Shown: piece by piece, positions 1 through 10,000 of the stretch
Layout of the letters: every line of letters begins with the position of its first letter
How positions within the stretch are numbered: position 1 is the first letter of the stretch
Translations under genes and position numbers: made by a program
Source of the DNA: Thiobacillus sp.
Lineage (GTDB): Bacteria > Pseudomonadota > Gammaproteobacteria > Burkholderiales > Thiobacillaceae
Assembly (NCBI GenBank): GCA_020216925.1
Contig: JAIWOL010000136.1
Coordinates: 1-10,000 of the forward strand
Direction of reading: 5' to 3'
DNA length: 10,000 nt
Notes under the pieces: model-generated
The model's database searches: none
Told to the model about the DNA's origin: nothing
What the model saw: the letters and a program-made list of their open reading frames with translations, nothing else

Positions 1-2915
<2,915 letters not shown>

Positions 2916-2916
2916 C

Positions 2917-3954
2917 GTGAATATCCCGGCCGACCGCCTGCCTGAACAGCTCGCGCGCGGACTGGCCGCGCTTTATGTGGTGACGGGCGACGAGCCGCTG
3001 GCGGCGCAGGAGGCGGGGGACGCCATACGCGCGGCGGCGCGCGCGGCCGGACATACCGAACGCAGCGTCCACACGGTGCAGGGCAAATACAACTGGCAGG
3101 GACTCCTGGCCAGCGGCGACACGCTCTCGCTGTTTGCCGAGCGCCGCCTCGCCGAAATCCGCATACCCTCCGGCAAGCCCGGCGTGGACGGCGCGAAAGC
3201 GCTGGAAACCTATGCCGGCAAGTTGCCGCCCGACACGCTCACGTTGATCAGTCTGCCGGACATCGACTGGAAAACCCGGCAAAGTCGCTGGTTCGCCGCG
3301 CTGGCCAGGGCGGGGGTGGTGGTCGAGGCAAAGCCGGTGGAACGTGCCGCCCTGCCGGGCTGGATCGAACGCCGGCTGGCGAAGCAGGGGCTGACGGCCG
3401 AGCGCGATGCGCTGGGATTTCTGGCCGACCGGGTCGAGGGCAACCTGCTGGCCGCACAGCAGGAAATCGACAAACTCGCCCTGCTGCTGCCGCCTGGCAA
3501 GGTAACGCGTGCTGACGTCGAACGCGCGGTCGTCGATGTCAGCCGGCTCGAAGCCGATGCGCTCGCCGATGCGCTCTACGCCGGTAATGCCGCGCGCTTT
3601 GCGCAGGTCGTCATCGATCTCCGGGACAGCGGCGAAACCGTGCCGGCCATGCTGTGGCAAGTGGCGTCGGCGGTGCAGCTCCTGCTCAGGCTAAAATCGG
3701 CCGTATTGCGGGGCGAATCCTTGCCCGGCTTGATGCGCGCGTTGTGGGGGCGCGACAAACAGCGTGCGCCGCTGATCGAGCGCGCCCTGAAACGGCTCGA
3801 ACCCGATCACATCGAACAGGCGCTCGCGCTGCTCGCCAGAATCGACCGTCAGTCCAAGGGACTGGATCGATGCGGCGATCCCTGGGATAGCTTGCTGGAA
3901 CTGGGGCGGATGTTCGACGCCCCGCAAAAGACTGGAACCGACCATGGACGTTAA
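2917..3954 (+). CDS. holA: DNA polymerase III delta subunit (clamp loader)
   Basis: HolA is the delta subunit of the clamp loader, the wrench that opens the beta sliding clamp so it can be placed on primed DNA. The 345 residues match E. coli HolA (343) in length and layout: [21 protein letters not shown] at the N-terminus, an AAA+-like fold without a working Walker A motif (normal for delta), the central [18 protein letters not shown] helix typical of the family, and a C-terminal collar domain with RIDRQSKG near the end. The GTG start is chosen because the conserved N-terminal segment lies directly after it and the lptE stop is 1 nt upstream. No Shine-Dalgarno sequence is visible; a stem-loop is there instead. 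The 3' end overlaps proA by 11 nt. Confidence 0.95.
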   Translation: MNIPADRLPEQLARGLAALYVVTGDEPLAAQEAGDAIRAAARAAGHTERSVHTVQGKYNWQGLLASGDTLSLFAERRLAEIRIPSGKPGVDGAKALETYAGKLPPDTLTLISLPDIDWKTRQSRWFAALARAGVVVEAKPVERAALPGWIERRLAKQGLTAERDALGFLADRVEGNLLAAQQEIDKLALLLPPGKVTRADVERAVVDVSRLEADALADALYAGNAARFAQVVIDLRDSGETVPAMLWQVASAVQLLLRLKSAVLRGESLPGLMRALWGRDKQRAPLIERALKRLEPDHIEQALALLARIDRQSKGLDRCGDPWDSLLELGRMFDAPQKTGTDHGR

Positions 3955-5221
3955 GCAGTACATGCAGACGGTGGGACGCCGGGCGCGCGAAGCTTCGCGC
4001 GCCATCGCCCGCGCCGACACCCGCCAGAAGAACCGCGCGCTCGCCGCCATCGCCGCCGCGATCCGCCGCGACGCCGCGACGCTGCTGGCGGCCAACGCGC
4101 GCGACATGGCGCATGCGCGCGATTCGGGATACGACACGGCGCTGCTCGACCGCCTGGCGCTCACCGAAAAAACCGTCGCCGGCATGGCCGAAGGGCTCGA
4201 ACAAATCGCCGCGCTGCCCGACCCGGTCGGCGAAATCGACGGCCTGAAATACCGCCCGTCCGGCATCCAGGTCGGCAAGATGCGCGTGCCGCTCGGCGTC
4301 ATCGGCATCATTTACGAGGCGCGTCCGAACGTCACGGCGGACGCCGCCGGCCTGTGCCTGAAATCCGGCAACGCCGCGATCCTGCGCGGCGGCTCGGAAG
4401 CCATTCATTCGAACCAGGCAGTCGCAGCCTGCGTGCGTGAGGGGCTCGCTGCCGCAGGCTTGCCCGACGCGGTGGTGCAGGTGATAGAGACCACCGATCG
4501 CGCGGCGGTGGGCGAGCTCATCACCATGAAGGACTATGTGGACGTGATCGTGCCGCGCGGCGGCAAGGGCCTGATCGCCCGCATCACGGGCGAGGCGCGT
4601 GTCCCCGTCATCAAGCATCTGCACGGCAACTGCCATGTCTACGTGGACGATCATGCCGACCTGGCCAAGGCGGTGAAGATCGTCGAGAACGCCAAAACCC
4701 AGCGTTACGGCACCTGCAACACCACCGAATCGCTGCTGGTGGCGCGGGCCGTCGCACAGGCGGCCTTGCCGGGCATCGGCGCCATGCTCGCCGGCCACGG
4801 CGTGGAAATGCGCGGCTGCGCCGAGGCACTGGCGATTCTGAAGGCTGCGGGCGTCGCGCAGGAGAAACTCGCCGCCGCCACCGAGGCCGACTGGGTCGAG
4901 GAATACCTGGGCCCCATCATCGCGGTGAAAGTCGTCGCCGGCCTCGACGAAGCCATCAGCCACATCAACAGCCACGGTTCGCAGCATACCGACGCCATCG
5001 TCACGGAAGACTACGCGCGCGCGCGCCGTTTTCTGCGCGAGGTCGATTCCGCCAGCGTCGTCGTCAACGCCTCGACCCGTTTCGCCGACGGCTTCGAATA
5101 CGGCCTGGGTGCCGAGATCGGCATTTCCACCGACAAGATCCATGCGCGCGGCCCGGTGGGTCTCGAAGGTCTCACCAGCCAGAAATGGGTGGTGCTGGGC
5201 GACGGGCATGTGCGCGGGTAG
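3944..5221 (+). CDS. proA: Gamma-glutamyl phosphate reductase
   Basis: ProA reduces L-glutamyl 5-phosphate with NADPH to glutamate 5-semialdehyde, the second step of proline synthesis in the cytoplasm. The 425-residue product has the usual length and the aldehyde dehydrogenase-like fold. Hallmarks are [16 protein letters not shown] (cofactor-binding region), [44 protein letters not shown], and the catalytic cysteine Cys258 in [11 protein letters not shown] (codon at 4715-4717). The C-terminal region [17 protein letters not shown] is also intact. The ATG lies inside the 3' end of holA in another frame (11-nt overlap), with a weak GGAA-type ribosome site upstream. proB, the preceding pathway enzyme, is not in the window, so proA is here as part of this conserved housekeeping cluster. 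No defects are seen. Confidence 0.98.
   Translation: MDVKQYMQTVGRRAREASRAIARADTRQKNRALAAIAAAIRRDAATLLAANARDMAHARDSGYDTALLDRLALTEKTVAGMAEGLEQIAALPDPVGEIDGLKYRPSGIQVGKMRVPLGVIGIIYEARPNVTADAAGLCLKSGNAAILRGGSEAIHSNQAVAACVREGLAAAGLPDAVVQVIETTDRAAVGELITMKDYVDVIVPRGGKGLIARITGEARVPVIKHLHGNCHVYVDDHADLAKAVKIVENAKTQRYGTCNTTESLLVARAVAQAALPGIGAMLAGHGVEMRGCAEALAILKAAGVAQEKLAAATEADWVEEYLGPIIAVKVVAGLDEAISHINSHGSQHTDAIVTEDYARARRFLREVDSASVVVNASTRFADGFEYGLGAEIGISTDKIHARGPVGLEGLTSQKWVVLGDGHVRG
5012..5026. repeat. Short alternating CG tract inside proA
   Basis: A run of strictly alternating pyrimidine and purine, T-A followed by 6.5 CG units, encodes the YARAR stretch of ProA. Such tracts can in principle adopt Z-DNA or be prone to slippage, but the run is short and is explained by Ala/Arg codons in a GC-rich genome. 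It is recorded for completeness only. Confidence 0.5.
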
Positions 5222-5236
5222 GCCTGTGGGGCGCCT

Positions 5237-5914
5237 GTGGTGAAACGAGGCGCGCCGGCCTCTGCCGACGCTTTGCATCCCGTCGGCGTCTTCGGCGGCA
5301 CGTTTGACCCCATCCATGTGGGCCATCTGCGCCTCGCCGAGGAAATGGCCGAGGCTATCGGCCTCGATTGCGTGCTGTTCGTGCCGGCCGGCCAGCCGCC
5401 GCACCGCGGCGCGCCGCGCACCGAGGCGCGTCACCGGCTGGAGATGACGCGCCGCGCCATCGCCGGCAATCCACGCTTCGCGGCCGACGATTGCGAAATC
5501 CACCGTGCCGAACCGAGTTACACCGTCGATACGCTGACTGCGCTGCGCGGCAGGCTCGGACAGGCTCGCCCCCTGTGGCTGCTGCTCGGCGGCGACGCAT
5601 TCCTGGGCCTGCCGGGCTGGCATGAGTGGCAGCGTTTGTTCGCGCTGGCGCACATTGCGGTGGCGGAGCGGCCTGGCGCGGCGGTGCTGGAATCCGACGC
5701 GCTGCCCGAATCGCTGCGGGCGGAAATCACCGCCCGCCAGGTTGCGGACGGTTCAGCCGCCGGCCCTGCCGGCAGCGTGCTGCTCAGGCGCATGACGCCG
5801 CTGACGATTTCCGCCACCGCCATCCGCGAGGCGCTGGCGCGCGGCCGCAGCGTGCGTTACCTGCTGCCCGACGCCGTACTCGACTACATCAAGGAAAACC
5901 GACTCTACACATGA
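5237..5914 (+). CDS. nadD: Nicotinate-nucleotide adenylyltransferase
   Basis: NadD joins nicotinate mononucleotide and ATP to give deamido-NAD, the step before NAD synthetase in both de novo and salvage NAD synthesis. The N-terminal nucleotidyltransferase signature GGTFDPIHVGH (residues 20-30) contains the HxGH motif H27-V-G-H30. SYTVDTL follows the core sheet, LLGGDAFLGLPGWHEW is the family's D/W-containing loop, and ISATAIR (191-197) is the C-terminal ISSTxIR motif. At about 225 residues the length is normal. The start is uncertain: two adjacent GTG codons (5237 and 5240) and a TTG at 5273 are all in frame before the signature. GTGGGG at 5226-5231 is 8 nt before the second GTG, which slightly favours 5240. 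The 3' end overlaps rsfS as ATGA, and the nadD-rsfS pair is widely conserved. Confidence 0.97.
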   Translation: MVKRGAPASADALHPVGVFGGTFDPIHVGHLRLAEEMAEAIGLDCVLFVPAGQPPHRGAPRTEARHRLEMTRRAIAGNPRFAADDCEIHRAEPSYTVDTLTALRGRLGQARPLWLLLGGDAFLGLPGWHEWQRLFALAHIAVAERPGAAVLESDALPESLRAEITARQVADGSAAGPAGSVLLRRMTPLTISATAIREALARGRSVRYLLPDAVLDYIKENRLYT

Positions 5915-6264
5915 ATATCGAAAACAAGACCCAACTCATCGTCGACGCGCTCGAAGACATCAAGGCGCGCGACATCGTCGTGATCGATACCCGCAAGCTC
6001 ACCTCGCTGTTCGAGCGCATGGTGATCGCCAGCGGCGACTCGAACCGGCAGACCCGCGCGCTAGCCGCCAACGTGCACGACAAGGTCAAGGCTGCGGGCG
6101 AATACGTCGGCAATACCGAAGGCGAGGACAGCGGCGACTGGGTCCTGCTCGATCTGGGAGAGATCATCGTGCATGTGATGCTGCCGGCGGTTCGAGCGCA
6201 TTACAATCTTGAAGAGCTGTGGGGGGCAGGCCAGGCCGCCCGCAGCCGCGCGGCAAACCAGTAA
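5911..6264 (+). CDS. rsfS: Ribosomal silencing factor RsfS
   Basis: RsfS binds ribosomal protein L14 (uL14) on the large subunit and blocks joining with the small subunit, lowering translation in starvation or stationary phase. The 117-residue product starts MNIENKTQLIVDALEDIKA and carries the conserved core: DIVVIDTRKLTSLFERMVIASG, SNRQTRALA, GEDSGDWVLLDLGEIIVHVM and a terminal HYNLEELW. Length equals the family norm. The ATG at 5911 overlaps the nadD stop (ATGA); the same frame is open further upstream, but that extension is only a shadow of nadD. The short A/R-rich tail after the LEELW motif is variable in the family. Coupling to nadD upstream and rlmH 3 nt downstream groups two ribosome-acting proteins together. 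Confidence 0.97.
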   Translation: MNIENKTQLIVDALEDIKARDIVVIDTRKLTSLFERMVIASGDSNRQTRALAANVHDKVKAAGEYVGNTEGEDSGDWVLLDLGEIIVHVMLPAVRAHYNLEELWGAGQAARSRAANQ

Positions 6265-6267
6265 GCC

Positions 6268-6738
6268 GTGAAACTCACCCTCATCGCCGTAGGCCACAAG
6301 ATGCCGGACTGGATCGCGGCGGGGGTGGACGATTACACGCGGCGCATGCCGCCGGACATGCCGATGAAACTTGTCGAGGTCAAGCCGGGGCATCGCGTTG
6401 CGGGCGAAGATGGCGAAAAAGCCCGGAAAATCGAGGCCGGGCGCATCCTCGCCGCGCTGCCGGCGGGGAGCCTGCCGGTCGCGCTGGACGAGCGCGGCGC
6501 GCAGTTGACGACGCGCGAACTGGCGGACTGGCTCGCCAGCTGCATGGCCGAAGGGGTGTCGCCCGCCTTCATCATTGGAGGCGCGGATGGCCTGGATGCC
6601 AGCGTGAAGACGCGCGCCGGCAGCCTGCTGGGACTGTCGAAGCTGACCTTGCCGCACGCGCTGGCGCGGCTGATGCTGGTGGAACAGCTGTATCGCGCAA
6701 CATGCATTTTGAAGAACCATCCATACCATCGGGACTGA
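6268..6738 (+). CDS. rlmH: 23S rRNA pseudouridine-1915 N3-methyltransferase
   Basis: RlmH is a small SPOUT-class methyltransferase that uses S-adenosylmethionine to methylate pseudouridine 1915 in helix 69 of 23S rRNA on the assembled 70S ribosome. The 156 residues match the usual length (E. coli 155). Evidence is the N-terminus MKLTLIAVGHKMPDWI, the SAM-binding knot loop FIIGGADGLD (residues 101-110), LTLPHALARLMLVEQLYRA and the C-terminal NHPYHRD that contacts substrate in this family. The usual AW after LYR is AT here, a minor deviation. The start is GTG, 3 nt after the rsfS stop, with no strong ribosome site, so translation is probably coupled. maf begins 3 nt after its stop. Confidence 0.97.
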   Translation: MKLTLIAVGHKMPDWIAAGVDDYTRRMPPDMPMKLVEVKPGHRVAGEDGEKARKIEAGRILAALPAGSLPVALDERGAQLTTRELADWLASCMAEGVSPAFIIGGADGLDASVKTRAGSLLGLSKLTLPHALARLMLVEQLYRATCILKNHPYHRD

Positions 6739-6741
6739 ATC

Positions 6742-7353
6742 ATGCTGGTAGACAAGCGCATCTATCTTGCTTCGCAATCGCCGCGCCGACGTGAGTTGCT
6801 GAAGCAGATTGGCGTTGCGTTCGACGTGTTGCCGCTGCGTGCCGTGCCGGGTCGCCTCGATGTGGTGGAAATTCCCGATGCGGGCGAATCGGCGGCGGCG
6901 TTTGCCCGGCGCATGGCTGTGGAAAAGGCCGCCTGCGGCTGGCGCGCGGTGGAGTCCCGGCGGCTGTTGCGGTTTCCGGTGCTGGGCGCCGACACCGTGG
7001 TTGAACTCGACGGCGCCATCCTCGGCAAACCGGCCGACCGGGCAGAGGCGGAAACCATGCTGACGCGTCTGTCCGGCACTGTGCACCGCGTGCACACCGC
7101 CGTCGCGGTGCAGCACGAGGCGCGGCTGGAACTTCGCCTGTCCTCGTCCACCGTGCGTTTTGCGGCGATCGACGCCGCCGCCGTCACGCGCTATCTGGAA
7201 TCCGGCGAATACCTCGGCAAGGCAGGAGCCTACGGTATCCAGGGACGCGCCGCGGCCTTCGTCGAACACATCGACGGCAGCTATAGCGGCATCATGGGGC
7301 TGCCGTTATACGATACAGCCGAGCTGCTGAGGGCTTTTAGCCTCGTGGTCTGA
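6742..7353 (+). CDS. maf: Maf-family nucleoside triphosphate pyrophosphatase (YhdE type)
   Basis: Maf proteins hydrolyse nucleoside triphosphates to monophosphates plus pyrophosphate. The YhdE subgroup prefers dTTP, UTP and modified pyrimidine nucleotides, and some members affect septum formation. The 203-residue product opens with [17 protein letters not shown] at this place is the YhdE form; the YceF paralogue has SPYR. The catalytic Asp84 sits in LGADTVV (codon 6991-6993), followed by [27 protein letters not shown] and the C-terminal [14 protein letters not shown]. All family motifs are present. The ATG is 3 nt after rlmH with CGGGA about 10 nt upstream. Substrate preference is inferred from the motif only. 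Confidence 0.94.
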   Translation: MLVDKRIYLASQSPRRRELLKQIGVAFDVLPLRAVPGRLDVVEIPDAGESAAAFARRMAVEKAACGWRAVESRRLLRFPVLGADTVVELDGAILGKPADRAEAETMLTRLSGTVHRVHTAVAVQHEARLELRLSSSTVRFAAIDAAAVTRYLESGEYLGKAGAYGIQGRAAAFVEHIDGSYSGIMGLPLYDTAELLRAFSLVV

Positions 7354-7410
7354 GCATGTTTTCAAATCCAAGCAGGGGCTGCGGCCGCGCGTTTCGATTT
7401 GAGAATTCAA

Positions 7411-7414
7411 CAGG
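7411..7414 (+). promoter_or_regulatory. Probable ribosome binding site that favours the inner rng start
   Basis: CAGG lies 7 nt before the ATG at 7422 and is a weak Shine-Dalgarno match. An in-frame ATG at 7356 would add 22 residues, but that stretch does not resemble the RNase G N-terminus, whereas SEEILVNVTPQETRVA after the ATG at 7422 does. The inner start is therefore preferred. Confidence 0.45.
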
Positions 7415-7421
7415 CTTTGCC

Positions 7422-8873
7422 ATGAGCGAAGAAATCCTCGTCAACGTCACGCCGCAGGAAACGCGCGTGGCCGTCATGCACCTGGGGGCAGTGCAGGAGC
7501 TCCATATCGAACGCGCGCAATGCCGCGGGCTGGTGTCGAACATCTACATGGGGCGGGTGGTGCGCGTACTGCCCGGCATGCAGTCGGCTTTCATTGACAT
7601 AGGCCTGGAGCGTGCCGCGTTCCTGCATGTGGCCGATATCTGGGAAGACCGTCACGCGGGCGAAGCCGAGCGGCCCATCGAACAGATCCTGCATGAAGGA
7701 CAGTCGCTGATGGTGCAGGTGATCAAGGACCCCATCGGCACCAAGGGCGCGCGGCTCTCCACGCAGATCAGTTTTGCGGGGCGCTATCTCGTCTATCTGC
7801 CGCAGGAAACCCACATCGGCATTTCGCAAAAAATCGAAGGCGAGGAAGAGCGCGAGCACCTGCGCCAGAAGCTCCACGATCTGATGCCGGCCGACGCAAC
7901 CGGCGGATTCATCGTGCGCACCATGGCCGAGACAGCGGAAGATGCCGAGATAGAGGCCGATATCGCCTATCTGCAACGCCTGTGGAAACGGATCAAGGAA
8001 CGCGGCGACGCCGTGGTGCCCTGTCTGCTCTACCAGGACCTCGATCTGTCGCTGCGCGTGCTGCGCGATTTCGTCAACCGCGACACGGCGCGCATCCAGA
8101 TCGATTCGCGCGAGACCTACCAGCGCATGCTCGATTTTGCCCTCAACTACACCCAGGCGGTTGCCGACAAGCTCCAGCACTACGGCGCAGACCGTCCCCT
8201 GTTCGACGTGTATGGCATCGAAGGCGAAATCGAGAAGGCGCTCGGCCGCCGCGTCGATCTCAAGTCCGGCGGCTACCTCATCATCGACCAGACCGAGGCG
8301 CTGACCACGGTCGACGTCAACACCGGCGGCTTCGTCGGCGCGCGCAATTTCGACGACACCATCTTCAAGACCAATCTCGAAGCGGCGCAGGCCATCGCCC
8401 GCCAGCTGCGGCTGCGCAATCTGGGCGGCATCGTCATCATCGACTTCATCGACATGGACAATCAGGCGCATCAGGAAGCCGTGCTGGCCGAGCTGAAGAA
8501 GGCACTGGCGCGCGACCCGACCCGCACCACCGTGAGCGGATTCTCGGCGCTGGGGCTGGTCGAGATGACGCGCAAGCGGACGCGGGAATCGCTGGCCCAT
8601 ATCCTGTGCGAGCCTTGCCCCACCTGCCAGGGGCGCGGCGAGATCAAGACCGCGCAGACCGTGTGCTACGACGTGCTGCGCGAAATCCTGCGCGAGGCGC
8701 GCCAGTTCGATGCGCGCGAATTCCGCATCGTCGCCGCGCAAAGCGTGATCGACCTGTTTCTCGACGAAGAATCCGGCAGCCTCGCGCAGCTGATCGAGTT
8801 CATCGGCAAACCCGTGTCGATGCAGGTGGAGACGGCCTATCCGCAGGAGCAGTACGACATCATTCTGTTGTGA
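7422..8873 (+). CDS. rng: Ribonuclease G
   Basis: RNase G is a single-strand endoribonuclease of the RNase E/G family, known for maturing the 5' end of 16S rRNA and decaying some mRNAs. The 483-residue product is close to E. coli RNase G (489) and lacks the long C-terminal scaffold of RNase E. The N-terminus ILVNVTPQETRVA is typical. An S1 domain follows (about residues 36-125, GRVVRVLPGMQSAFIDIG), then the 5'-sensor/RNase H-like region with GISQKIEG. Predicted metal-binding residues are Asp298 in TTVDVNTGG and Asp341 in IIDFIDMD, with the same 43-residue spacing as D303 and D346 of RNase E. Cys399 and Cys402 in CPTC form the zinc-link. The start at 7422 is chosen over an in-frame ATG at 7356. 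A 68-nt gap separates it from maf, so it may have its own promoter, although none is convincing. Confidence 0.96.
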   Translation: MSEEILVNVTPQETRVAVMHLGAVQELHIERAQCRGLVSNIYMGRVVRVLPGMQSAFIDIGLERAAFLHVADIWEDRHAGEAERPIEQILHEGQSLMVQVIKDPIGTKGARLSTQISFAGRYLVYLPQETHIGISQKIEGEEEREHLRQKLHDLMPADATGGFIVRTMAETAEDAEIEADIAYLQRLWKRIKERGDAVVPCLLYQDLDLSLRVLRDFVNRDTARIQIDSRETYQRMLDFALNYTQAVADKLQHYGADRPLFDVYGIEGEIEKALGRRVDLKSGGYLIIDQTEALTTVDVNTGGFVGARNFDDTIFKTNLEAAQAIARQLRLRNLGGIVIIDFIDMDNQAHQEAVLAELKKALARDPTRTTVSGFSALGLVEMTRKRTRESLAHILCEPCPTCQGRGEIKTAQTVCYDVLREILREARQFDAREFRIVAAQSVIDLFLDEESGSLAQLIEFIGKPVSMQVETAYPQEQYDIILL

Positions 8874-8892
8874 GTGGCCACCGGGACTGAAC

Positions 8893-9519
8893 ATGAAAAC
8901 GCGCCCCCCGGGCTACTGGAAAACCGCCTGCGACGAACTGGCCGCCGCCGACCCAGTGATGGCCGCGCTCATCGCGCGTTACCCCGACTGCGCGCTCGGC
9001 ACGCGGGGCGACCCGTTCCAGACTCTGGCCCGTGCCATCGTCGGACAGCAGATATCGGTCAGGGCCGCCGACAGCATCTGGGCGCGATTCGAACGCTGCG
9101 CCGGACACACGACACCGGACAGGGTTGCGGCGCTGGACGCCGAAGCGCTCGTCGCCTGTGGGCTTTCCCGCCGCAAGGTCGAATACCTGCAGGATCTGGC
9201 GGGCCATTTCATCGATGGCCGCATCGAACCGGCACGCTGGAACAAACGGGATGACGAAACCGTCATTGCCGAACTGACCGACGTGCGCGGCATTGGCCGC
9301 TGGACCGCGGAGATGTTCCTGATCTTCAACCTGCGTCGCCCCGACGTGTGGCCGGTCGATGACATCGGCCTGCAAAAGGCCGTGGCGCTGCACTACCTGG
9401 AGGGACGCCGCCCCAGACCGGCCGCGTTGCGCGCCCATGGCCTGCGTCACGCGCCCTGGCGCACCGTCGCCACCTGGTATCTCTGGCGCAGTCTGGACCC
9501 GGTGGTGGTGCAATACTGA
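8893..9519 (+). CDS. AlkA-type DNA-3-methyladenine glycosylase (HhH-GPD superfamily), short form
   Basis: This is a predicted base-excision-repair glycosylase that removes alkylated purines such as 3-methyladenine from DNA. The 208-residue product is a HhH-GPD protein: FQTLARAIVGQQIS near residues 43-56 is the first helical segment, LTDVRGIGRWTAEMFLIF contains the helix-hairpin-helix (V131-RGIG-RWTA-139), and VWPVDDIGLQKAV carries the aspartate pair D156-D157. By comparison with AlkA (D238), the second of these should be catalytic. It lacks the N-terminal TBP-like domain of E. coli AlkA (282 residues) and looks closer to the compact Mag1/AlkA-like branch. ATG at 8893 has GGGA 7-10 nt upstream and lies 19 nt after rng, so it is probably co-transcribed with it. 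Exact substrate range cannot be read from the sequence. Confidence 0.88.
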   Translation: MKTRPPGYWKTACDELAAADPVMAALIARYPDCALGTRGDPFQTLARAIVGQQISVRAADSIWARFERCAGHTTPDRVAALDAEALVACGLSRRKVEYLQDLAGHFIDGRIEPARWNKRDDETVIAELTDVRGIGRWTAEMFLIFNLRRPDVWPVDDIGLQKAVALHYLEGRRPRPAALRAHGLRHAPWRTVATWYLWRSLDPVVVQY

Positions 9520-9617
9520 ATCCGTGGCGCAGGCGGAACCGGCTTGCAGGGGCATCCCAAGCCTGGCGGCAATCGGGCAAGCCGGCCCGGATAGCGGGCG
9601 GGGCGCACGCCGGACTT

Positions 9618-9645
9618 TTGAATTCCGCGTCGATATTCGTAAACT
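9618..9645 (+). promoter_or_regulatory. Possible sigma-70-type promoter for the right-edge gene
   Basis: TTGAAT (9618-9623) and TAAACT (9640-9645) are separated by 16 nt and each matches the sigma-70 consensus at 4 of 6 positions. They lie in a locally AT-richer patch and would give a start near 9652, about 20 nt before the ATG. The match is moderate and untested. Confidence 0.3.
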
Positions 9646-9661
9646 GGAAAACATCCCCCAC

Positions 9662-9666
9662 AGGAG
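9662..9666 (+). promoter_or_regulatory. Strong ribosome binding site
   Basis: AGGAG lies 7 nt before the ATG at 9674. It is the clearest Shine-Dalgarno sequence in the window and fixes the start of the last gene. It contrasts with the weak or absent sites of the coupled genes upstream, in keeping with a gene that starts its own transcription unit. Confidence 0.75.
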
Positions 9667-9673
9667 CGCGTCC

Positions 9674-10000
9674 ATGCCCGGCAATCTCTCCGACCTGATC
9701 GACACCGTGCAGAAGAACTGCATGATCGCCGATGCCCGCCATGCGCGAGACATGACGATGTGCACTTTCCTGCTCGAGATGCGCGAGTACTTTCGCTGGG
9801 AAATGGAACTGCCCTATGGCGCGCGGCTGCCCAAGGACGAACTGGGCGACTGGCTGAATGCACGCGAGAGCGAGTGGGATGCGCTGGAAACCGCCGATTT
9901 TTCCCCGCTGCCGCTCAACCATGCCGGCATCGATCCCTTCGATGCCGACGACGTCAACCGCGCGCTGCTGCCGCAGGGGCTGGTCTACAGCAGTGGTCTG
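9674..10000 (+). CDS. Conserved protein of unknown function, 3' end cut by the window
   Basis: An open frame of 109 codons runs from ATG to the window edge without a stop. The product starts MPGNLSDLIDTVQKNCMIAD, then has ARHARDMTMCTFLLEMREYFRWE in which aromatic and acidic residues are dense, followed by LPYGARLPKDELGDWLNARE, PFDADDVNRALLPQGLVYSSGL and the edge. No signal peptide or membrane segment is seen; it looks cytosolic and largely helical. It resembles a group of conserved proteins of unknown function that I recall being named the Sfum_1244 family; that name is from memory and needs a search. The gene is judged real from its strong ribosome site, its codon use like its neighbours and a protein-like composition. 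No function can be assigned, and the C-terminal part is not visible. Confidence 0.8.
   Translation, partial: MPGNLSDLIDTVQKNCMIADARHARDMTMCTFLLEMREYFRWEMELPYGARLPKDELGDWLNARESEWDALETADFSPLPLNHAGIDPFDADDVNRALLPQGLVYSSGL

Larger units (their letters stand above)
9520..9673. other. Intergenic region with weak hairpins, boundary of the gene cluster
   Basis: This 154-nt stretch is the longest non-coding region in the window. Two imperfect inverted repeats are visible: GGCTT (9541-9545) with AAGCC (9559-9563), enclosing GGG/CCC with a 3-nt bulge, and CGGGC (9574-9578) with GCCCG (9585-9589) around a 6-nt loop. Neither is followed by a run of T, so an intrinsic terminator is not supported; a Rho-dependent end is possible. 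The right-hand third is less GC-rich and holds the candidate promoter. Confidence 0.5.

Noticed and set aside
5012..5026. CG tract as a phase-variation site
   Set aside because: The tract is short and sits inside an essential-type enzyme where it is explained by Ala and Arg codons.
3686..5653. 655-codon open frame on the minus strand across holA, proA and nadD
   Set aside because: It lies antisense to three certain genes. Its translation is rich in Arg, Ala, Gly, His and Asp with no recognisable domain, as expected from the complement of GC-rich codons. It is a codon-bias shadow.
6061..7269. 402-codon open frame on the minus strand opposite rsfS, rlmH and maf
   Set aside because: All three + strand genes are certain by motif. 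The antisense product shows no domain.
7356..7421. Upstream extension of rng from an ATG at 7356
   Set aside because: The 22 extra residues do not resemble RNase G N-termini, and the family's conserved start follows the ATG at 7422 directly.
7407..8894. 495-codon open frame on the minus strand opposite rng
   Set aside because: It mirrors almost the exact extent of rng, and its composition (His, Asp, Gln, Arg rich) is typical of antisense reading of a GC-rich gene. No motif was recognised.
9541..9589. Intrinsic terminator after the glycosylase gene
   Set aside because: The inverted repeats are short or bulged, and no T-run follows either of them.

Overview
The window is a dense, GC-rich stretch of bacterial chromosome with every supported gene on the + strand. 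Ten of the eleven genes are recognisable housekeeping genes. Their order is leuS-lptE-holA-proA-nadD-rsfS-rlmH-maf-rng, followed by a short AlkA-type DNA glycosylase and the first 109 codons of a conserved gene of unknown function. From general knowledge, this order and the protein sequences fit a betaproteobacterium. A Thiobacillus-like or Nitrosomonadales-type genome is a guess that only a database comparison could confirm.

Layout. Positions 1-2418 hold the 3' 94% of leuS; the window begins at the last His of the HMGH signature. From there to 7353 (end of maf) the genes form one tightly packed run. Junctions are: leuS/lptE overlap of 4 nt, lptE/holA gap of 1 nt, holA/proA overlap of 11 nt, proA/nadD gap of 15 nt, nadD/rsfS overlap of 4 nt, rsfS/rlmH gap of 3 nt, and rlmH/maf gap of 3 nt. 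There is no room for internal terminators, so one transcript with extensive translational coupling is likely. After a 68-nt gap come rng (7422-8873) and, 19 nt on, the glycosylase gene (8893-9519). A 154-nt intergenic region, the longest in the window, then precedes a gene with its own good ribosome binding site and a possible promoter (9674 to beyond the window end).

The genes serve several core processes: leucyl-tRNA charging (leuS), lipopolysaccharide export (lptE), clamp loading in replication (holA), proline synthesis (proA), NAD synthesis (nadD), ribosome silencing and 23S rRNA methylation (rsfS, rlmH), nucleotide-pool or septum-related pyrophosphatase activity (maf), RNA processing (rng) and alkylation repair (AlkA-like). 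They make a growth-related cluster, not a pathway.

I found no mobile element, CRISPR array, tRNA, rRNA, prophage or defence system, and no sign of a novel multi-gene system. The points worth a second look are small: a cysteine-free ZN-1 module in LeuRS beside an intact four-cysteine ribbon, a GC-rich stem-loop where the holA ribosome binding site should be, and the uncharacterised gene at the right edge.
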